In this document: in pieces, positions 58,115-64,000 of the stretch
Layout of the letters: the number at the start of each line of letters is the position of its first letter
How positions within the stretch are numbered: the first letter of the stretch is position 1
Assembly: GCF_003144195.1 (NCBI RefSeq)
Contig: NW_020290010.1
Location: 124,001 to 188,000, forward strand
Direction of reading: 5' to 3'
Source of the DNA: Ceraceosorus guamensis
Taxonomy: Eukaryota; Basidiomycota; Exobasidiomycetes; Ceraceosorales; Ceraceosoraceae
Length of the DNA stretch: 64,000 nt
The notes under the pieces: model-generated
The model's input: the letters and a program-made list of their open reading frames with translations, nothing else
The model's database searches: none
What the model was told of the DNA's origin: nothing
Translations under genes and position numbers: made by a program

Positions 58115-60128
58115 ATGAGCAACGTTCAGACTGTCCCACCTTCCTGGAAGGATCTTGGCAAGCTGGCCAACGACACCCTTGGCAAGGACCTGTGCGTATA
58201 TGCATCAATCAGAATGTGGGAGCACACAGCTGGCAGGGGTTCGGGAGTGTCAATCGAGCGCTGGGTGGCCGAAAGCGTCTGCATGGCATCCTTGATGAGG
58301 CTATTTGGCGCTCCTATAGGCTAGAGGGAGCTTTCCCAGAGTCTGCGGAGGTCGCGGGGTGACTCTCTCACCATTGCAGCGTACACGCACTGCACATGAG
58401 ACCGGCTACGAGATTCGAAAGGGCGCACGAGTGAGGGGCTGACTCTCGATGTTCTTGCTGTGCATCTTCACGACAGGCCCATCCACGGAAGCAACCTTGA
58501 GGTGAAGACAAAGGCACCGAACGGCGTTCAATTCCGAGTGCTTGGTAACCGCGATGCCAAGAGCGGCAACATCAATGGAGACCTCGAGGCTAAGTGGTCC
58601 GACAAGAAGAGCGGCATCACCTTCACCCAAGCTTGGCTCACCAGCAATGTTCTGAGGAACCACGTGGAGTGAGTGCAAAGACGTGGCACTCGTTCACGCC
58701 TTCACAGCTCAAATTTAAGCTGCACCACTCTTTATCACAGATTGGAGAACCAGATCGCCAAGGGTCTCAAGCTTGAGCTGGTTTCCACTCTCATTCCCGA
58801 GAAGCAAGCGAAGAACTTCCTGCTCACCTCGACCTACAAGATGCCAGGTCTGCACACTCGCCAACACTTGGATCTTCTCAAGGTAAGCGCCAGGGCGCGT
58901 CTGAATCTAGATCCCAATGTGGAACGTGGCGACGCCAGGGGACGCAGCGAGACGGGAGCCGAGACGAGAGCGAGAGCTTCCGCTGCATCGGCTTCACACG
59001 AGGCTCCAGCTCCGAACGTATCTCAGAGCGGCGAATCAACTTCCAGTGCAATATACGCAGTACCTTTCCTGCCGCCTCCCTCGCCCCCATTCCCATCGAC
59101 GTCTGGGTACCAGACTCCTGCGTCGCCGTCGCTCCTCTTGAACAGGGACGATGAAGAAGTTGCTTCGCGAACTCTTGCGGCTGCTTCTGTGCCTTTGCCT
59201 CCTTCTCGGCCTGGTTCGCCTACTGGGCCTCGTCGCCCCATGCGGGAATTTGTACCTCCACCCCTCTTCTCCGCACGCTTCAACGGTCGTGCTCGTTGGA
59301 GTGGGGTCGGAACACATCGAGTAAGGTGGCGCTGCACCATCATAGGTGTGGCAGCTTTGGAAGCAGGGGCTAGTGGCGAGGCGAAGCCTGTGCCAGTGAG
59401 TGCAATTGCACTGCAGACACTACGGACACTGCCGCGGCGCGTCATTCGTTCATCTTGGCTGGAAGCTGTCGAGGCTTCCCCATTCCTTTATCTCGCGGTC
59501 TCCTAGCGCTGCGGAATTGCTGCCAATTTTGTTGACGTGACATCAAGCTGACTTTCTAGCTCTATTTTGCGTACTCCTAGGGTCCTCAAGTCACTGCCGA
59601 TGTTGTCCTGGGCCGTGACGGCTTCCTTCTCGGCTCTGAGGCTGCTTACGACGTTCGTGACGGCAAGCTGTCTCGCTACAACCTCGCGGCTGCCTTCCAC
59701 GCTCCAGAGTACGCTGTGACCCTGCACGGTCTTGGTAACCTGAGCACCTACCAAGCCAGCTACTACCACCGTGTGAACCAGGACATCGAGACTAGCGCTC
59801 GTGCCACCTATGATTCCAAGGCCGTTGCTAGCAACGTCAACCTCGAAGTTGGAACAAAGACATACCTCGACAACGCCTCGTTCATCAAGGCCAAGATCAA
59901 CAACTCCGGCATCCTGTGCCTCGGCTACACGCAAGCTCTTGCGTGAGTGTTGAGCTTTTGGTTGCTGCGCACTTCGATGTGTGTTTTGCTGACTCTTGCT
60001 GCTACTATATCCATCACAGCACTGGCGTCAAGGGCAGCGTCGGTCTCGCTCTCGACACCGTCAAGCTCTCTGACAATGGAGGTGCCAACGCACACAAGGC
60101 AGGCTTCTCTCTCGTCTTCGAGGCCTAA
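58115..60128 (+). CDS. POR1: Mitochondrial porin (VDAC)
   Basis: Beta-barrel channel of the mitochondrial outer membrane for ATP, ADP and small anions. Five exons are inferred: 58115-58191, 58477-58668, 58741-58882, 59581-59942 and 60020-60128, giving 293 residues, close to the fungal norm. The N-terminal helix (VPPSWKDLGKLANDTLGKDL) is followed by LEVKTKAPNGVQFRVLG and regular amphipathic strands (GDLEAKW, ITFTQAWLT, LKLELVSTLIP, FLLTSTYKMPGLH, VTADVVLGRDGFLLGSEAAYD). The eukaryotic porin signature region near the C-terminus reads NNSGILCLGYTQAL and TGVKGSVGLALDT. Two introns are unusually long for this window: 285 nt after exon 1 and 698 nt after exon 3; the latter stays open in frame for 207 codons. 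A pyrimidine-rich leader precedes the ATG. Confidence 0.96.
58883..59580 (+). other. 698-nt VDAC intron with a long in-frame open stretch
   Basis: Donor GTAAGC, acceptor TCCTAG. The reading frame of exon 3 runs on to a TAG at 59504-59506. The encoded sequence is Pro/Ser/Ala-rich and unlike any porin. The opposite strand is also open for about 140 codons (59023-59445). Confidence 0.8.
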
Positions 60129-61317
60129 ATGTGACCGTGAAGTCGGTTCAGGTAGATGACACTGTGCTAGATTGGCGACCGAAGAAATGTTGCTTGCCCC
60201 AATCCACGAAATGCACTTTGGTGATGCGCACGTCCGAAGCGCCTGTTGATGAGACAAGCTGCCTGAGTTGCCGAGAGGCTTTTGGCACACATCGTACAAA
60301 TATCGTGTGGCAGTCACGAGACCCAATGGCCGAGCGCAGCTCCTGCTCACTCGGCGGCACCGCGTGATAGACGCGCGCTTCGAGCCGCGGTGCGTGCGTT
60401 CAGGGGCTCATTGCGCGTGCGGGTTCATCACAGCACGGTCCGGCGCAACCTGATGCATGCATTGCGTCGATCCTTGACGGCCGCGCATTGCGTACGTTTG
60501 ACTTCCTTTTAGCGTTGTGATGAGAAGTAGAGCTTGCTGCTCTCCTCAGCTCGCCTGGCCCATTGTGATTTGACTGGGTGGTGACTGCACGATGGTCTGC
60601 GAGTCAGGCCGCTTTTGTGAGAGAACAGCATATCATGCAGCCCTCCACGCTCGCCTCCACGACGATTCGACCGGGCCGAGGTATCGCGGTGCCTACGTGC
60701 CGTTGGCCCATAGCCAGATGGCGCCAGTCATTGCAGGTGTGGTACAGCTCATCCGATTCCGCACACAAGATCCGCACCTGGGTTTGGCTCTTGTCAGCCA
60801 TCAAAGTTGCTGAAGACTACACTTCTCAGTGCCAAAGTTGTGGACAAGCATCGCCCATGGCAGTCATGTGAGGAGCTGTGAGGGAAAGTCTGTCGGGACA
60901 GTTGCACGCAACGCTTCAAGGCACGGCGCAACGACGATCATGAGCTGCAGGCCGTGCAGTGAGTGCAGCCTTGCTTGCATTATATTGCGCTGCGAGCGCG
61001 CGAGCCACGGTGCGTCCCTTGAACGATGCGGTGCACACCTTGCAGCATGCACGCGCGCGAACCCCTTATGAGCGCATACATTCACAACAGGCCTAGGGTG
61101 TCGAATCTCCTCCATGACCAGCTCCGCCCACTAGCAGGTCCACATGGCATCGCGCACCCACCTTCGCCTGCCATGATCTTCTGACTTTCCGACTCGACCG
61201 TTACTTTGGGTCGCCCATACGTGCTCCACGAGAAGCAAAGTTCCAGGTTTGGCTCTGCCCCCAGCAGACGCCTCAGCACTAGTTCTTGCATTCATGTTTT
61301 GCCTCAGCCAATGAGCT
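60129..61317. other. Spacer, no gene recognised
   Basis: 3' flank of VDAC and promoter side of the next + strand gene. Nothing supported. Confidence 0.45.
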
Positions 61318-64000
61318 ATGGTAGCTTCATCTGGCGATCAAGCCGCAGACGTGGCGTCTGGTACCTCAGCCGGCTCAACGCAACCCGCTCGCAAGCCGAG
61401 AACGTCGAGACCGCCTCCCTCGCCGGCCTTTCTTGCCCGACTGGAACGCTTCGAAGCCGAAGCTAGGCAAGATGCAGCTGGCAGACCTGCTCAGGCGTTG
61501 ATGGTACCTGCGCATGCCCAGCGCTTTCGCAGAGTCAGCCTTCCAGCGTCGTCTGACGCTTCAGCAAGTAATGATGGGGCTCAAAGGGCGACCGATCGAT
61601 CGAGACAGGCTACGAGAGGTGTCAGCGCGCAAGTGCGGCGGGAGACAGCACCTCAAACGTCGACTCCAAAGCCGAATGTCGCTGCTGGCCCTGCTACGCG
61701 TGGGCGTCTTGGTGACATGGATTGGCGGCCGCGCGACAGGAGGATCGACGGACTTCCAGAAAACAGCGATCACGCATCCCTGTTTGGTCCGGACAATGCA
61801 CTATCACCTCGGGTGGCGCCCGACAGGAACGAAGCTCCCGTGCGTGCACCCTCATTGGAACAGAATAAGGTTACGCCTTCCAGACCAGTCGCGTCGAGTG
61901 GCAAGCAAGCACATATAGTGCCGACGTCCCGACGGGTACGGCGGCATTCGGACGCCCCCCTGCAGCCAGCGGCGGGTGGTGACAAAGCCAACCATCTAGC
62001 ATTTCTACATCCAACATCCCCAGAACTTGCTCAGCCAAGCGCCAGAGCGGTCCATGCTCGACCGGTGCCTGCGCTTCAGAATATCGCCTTGGAGCTGCCC
62101 ATCAGCGGTCCTTTCTCACGTTTGGCGTCGCCCTCCACATCCCCACATCAGTGTCCCATCCCCTCGCCAGCACGAACCGAAAAGCGCCCGCGGAGTGGCC
62201 AGACTCGGTTAGATATGCCCAGCCGACAAAGGACGCGAGATGAGTCTTCGTCGCGGGATCATCGACCATCTCAACCGAATCAACGAGATCAGTTCCCACA
62301 CCCAAATGACCCCTTGTCGAGGCCGAGCGAAAGCACTGGTGGCCCGGGTCGGTCTTCCACCCCTTCACGTGATACGAGAGCACCTCCACGTGATGCTGAT
62401 GGAATCGTCAAACCGAAGCCGAAGTCTAGCCTGCGGCTGGACCACGGGGGCAGGCCCGAATTTGAGGACTGTCCGTGTCAGTCTCCGGATGCATCCAAGC
62501 CGACCACTCCAACATCAAGCAAATCTCCTGCTGCTGGACTCTCGCCGATACAGTCTCCTGATGGATGTCGTGTTGCCCAGCCAGCAGCCAAGGTGTTCGC
62601 ATTTGATGCCCCGCCGTTGCACCTCCCCGTACTGGACGCCTTCTTGGCGGACCCTGTCCGCTTCAGCGCGCCCAGCTTTACGGAAGCAGACGCAATTGCC
62701 ACCGATGAAGAGAGAGAGCTTTACGGTTATGACAGAAGAAGGGGAAAATTAGGCAGGGGCGACCTGCTTGAGGTTGCGGGCGCCCAACTTTTGGTGCCCA
62801 GTCGAGCTGCAGAGCCCAACACCGGCGTGCGTCGGCGGACGGTGATGCCCAACAACCCAGTCGATGAGGACCAAAAGCTGCTGCGTCAAGAGAATGGAGC
62901 TTCGCCTCCGTCCCCCGCAGATGGAGATGCAGATCTGTCATTGACGCCCAGCACTGGCATCGTTAGCGATACCGTCTCACTGGGAATTTCTTCTTCACTC
63001 TCCTCTGCAAGCAAGCCACAAACAAGGCTGGAGATGTTCCCGCCTTTGATGCTACTGAAAGAGTCTTCGCTCGACGAGCTCAAGTCAAATGCCGTAGGAC
63101 CTCGGAAGCCTCCAGGTGGTTTCTTGGCCAAATTGCCGCCGATGGGAAGCATGATCAGCACCGTTGTCGATTTTATCATTGGTATGGAGGGTAGCGCCTT
63201 TGCTGCGGGCATCTTCCGACTTGAGCTGCTACGAGACTTTGCCCAAATCATGGCTCTGCAGCTGCACTTTGACGTCTCCCCTTCAACGGGCGGGGCAGAG
63301 AAGTGGAGCGCGAGATGGATCATCTTGCATTTCATACCGTCTATACTGGCGCTTGACTTTGTTAGCATTCTCGGCAAAGCGCTCATCTTGTTGCTCATTT
63401 GGATAATCGTCGTTGCCGCTTTGCTCATCAAGTTTTGGAGGATGACTCGCGCTCCAAACCCGAATCGCACGATCGAGGGCTTTGTCTCCCAGCCATGGTT
63501 GTTCACGTCACCGTCCATGGGCACGAAGCTCGTCAACATCCTCACCGTCTTCATCTTGACAACGCTGTACATCCCTCTGTCCAAGCTGGCAGTCGACACC
63601 ATCAGTTGGTCTTCGGACTTCTGGCCGGTCCCCAACCCGTACGCGAACGGCGACAACGTCGGCGATCTTGCACCACTTGGTCCCGCATCGCGTTTTCGAG
63701 ATCCGATGGACTTCTGTTGGACGACCACCATGGCAAAAGACGAGTTCAATTTCGCTTGGCTAGCCGTGCCTATTGCTGTTTTGACAGTGATCATATATAC
63801 TCTGTGGTACCCGTACGCGATGGCGAAGACGATTCGACCGCTACTGCCCCGCGTCAGCGATTTCAACGAGCTTGGAGTGCCGCGCAGTGAAGATGAGAAG
63901 GAGGTAGAGTATCTTCGCCTATTGGAGCGCGATCGATCCCCTCTCAACTTCATGTACAAGGCTTACAGGAGGCGGTGGGGCTTCTGTGAGTGTTCGCTGT
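61318..64000 (+). CDS. Large multi-pass membrane protein of unknown function (partial)
   Basis: Not recognised. One exon of 2668 nt (61318-63985) runs from an ATG just past an in-frame TGA to a GTGAGT donor 15 bases before the window edge, so the gene continues to the right. At least 889 residues are encoded. The first 590 are Ser/Pro/Arg/Asp-rich and probably disordered. Then comes a membrane part: a conserved-looking entry (RKPPGGFLAKLPPMGSMIS) and hydrophobic segments near WIILHFIPSILALDFVSIL (from residue 667), ALILLLIWIIVVAALLIKFW, LVNILTVFILTTLYIPLSKL and FAWLAVPIAVLTVIIYTLWY. A lumenal or extracellular loop between the last two holds DFWPVPNPYANG and FRDPMDFCWTTTM. The absence of introns over 2.7 kb contrasts with its neighbours. 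I have the impression of a conserved basidiomycete family, but I give no name. Confidence 0.8.
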   Translation, partial: MVASSGDQAADVASGTSAGSTQPARKPRTSRPPPSPAFLARLERFEAEARQDAAGRPAQALMVPAHAQRFRRVSLPASSDASASNDGAQRATDRSRQATRGVSAQVRRETAPQTSTPKPNVAAGPATRGRLGDMDWRPRDRRIDGLPENSDHASLFGPDNALSPRVAPDRNEAPVRAPSLEQNKVTPSRPVASSGKQAHIVPTSRRVRRHSDAPLQPAAGGDKANHLAFLHPTSPELAQPSARAVHARPVPALQNIALELPISGPFSRLASPSTSPHQCPIPSPARTEKRPRSGQTRLDMPSRQRTRDESSSRDHRPSQPNQRDQFPHPNDPLSRPSESTGGPGRSSTPSRDTRAPPRDADGIVKPKPKSSLRLDHGGRPEFEDCPCQSPDASKPTTPTSSKSPAAGLSPIQSPDGCRVAQPAAKVFAFDAPPLHLPVLDAFLADPVRFSAPSFTEADAIATDEERELYGYDRRRGKLGRGDLLEVAGAQLLVPSRAAEPNTGVRRRTVMPNNPVDEDQKLLRQENGASPPSPADGDADLSLTPSTGIVSDTVSLGISSSLSSASKPQTRLEMFPPLMLLKESSLDELKSNAVGPRKPPGGFLAKLPPMGSMISTVVDFIIGMEGSAFAAGIFRLELLRDFAQIMALQLHFDVSPSTGGAEKWSARWIILHFIPSILALDFVSILGKALILLLIWIIVVAALLIKFWRMTRAPNPNRTIEGFVSQPWLFTSPSMGTKLVNILTVFILTTLYIPLSKLAVDTISWSSDFWPVPNPYANGDNVGDLAPLGPASRFRDPMDFCWTTTMAKDEFNFAWLAVPIAVLTVIIYTLWYPYAMAKTIRPLLPRVSDFNELGVPRSEDEKEVEYLRLLERDRSPLNFMYKAYRRRWGFCECSL

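Noticed and set aside
62886-63959. 357-codon open frame on the minus strand
   Set aside because: It is exactly antisense to the membrane-protein exon, whose frame has hydrophobic spans, a good ATG and a donor site. The antisense product has no recognisable domain.
1-64000. Transposons, virus-like elements, CRISPR arrays, rRNA
   Set aside because: No transposase, reverse transcriptase, integrase or capsid-like frame, no long terminal or inverted repeats, no regular spacer array and no rRNA sequence were seen.

Overview
This window is nuclear DNA from a filamentous or yeast-like fungus, almost certainly a basidiomycete and, from gene content and style, probably a smut-type one (Ustilaginomycotina). 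That placement is inferred; no marker gene here was compared with a database. The signs are: intron-rich genes with mostly 60-100 nt introns and GTGAGT-type donors; a fungal set of proteins (Erg4 sterol reductase, Ypd1 phosphotransfer protein, Zn2Cys6 regulator, Hsp78, two GPR1/FUN34/YaaH acetate-type transporters); many secretory proteins with dibasic Kex2 sites; and long GC-balanced intergenic stretches. I see no rRNA, no convincing tRNA, no CRISPR and no recognisable transposon or virus-like element.

Layout, left to right. 0.8-2.1 kb: TFIIB (-), divergent from a secreted protein of unknown function (2.9-4.2 kb, +). 4.6-7.3 kb: mitochondrial ClpB-type disaggregase Hsp78 (-). 8.2-19.2 kb is a run of predicted secretory genes: a bicupin oxalate decarboxylase (-), a 116-residue small secreted protein (-), an SBP56-like beta-propeller protein with a signal peptide (+), and a GH5 exo-1,3-beta-glucanase (-) whose frame is cut by a stop codon after its catalytic residues. 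20.8-22.7 kb: ERG4 (-). 25.2-26.4 kb: Rho1-type GTPase (+). 27.3-31.2 kb: DNA polymerase delta catalytic subunit (-), with two MluI cell-cycle boxes upstream, divergent from an ALG6-type glucosyltransferase with a very long N-terminal extension (32.0-35.7 kb, +). 36.0-37.2 kb: a secreted tandem-repeat precursor with Kex2 sites between the units (-). 39.7-40.7 kb: YjbQ/UPF0047 protein (-). 43.4-44.1 kb: Ypd1 (+). 45.1-48.8 kb: large Zn2Cys6 transcription factor (+). 49.1-50.4 kb (-) and 51.9-53.1 kb (+): a divergent pair of GPR1/FUN34/YaaH transporters. 53.3-57.4 kb: SPX-EXS phosphate exporter of the SYG1/XPR1 family (-), divergent from mitochondrial porin/VDAC (58.1-60.1 kb, +). 61.3 kb to the right edge: a large membrane protein of unknown function (+), incomplete.

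Most genes are housekeeping and unrelated in pathway. The parts that look adaptive are the secretory block at 8-19 kb and the Kex2-repeat precursor at 36-37 kb; both suit a plant- or surface-associated lifestyle (oxalate breakdown, glucan remodelling, processed secreted peptides). Exon limits were worked out by hand from reading frame, family alignment from memory and GT/AG signals, and every listed gene closes in frame with these limits. Start codons were checked to be ATG in the sequence; several longer open frames that begin only with GTG or TTG were shortened to the first good ATG. Intergenic spacers share a recurring AATCACGAAT / AGTCACGAGT-like motif that I could not assign to any known element.
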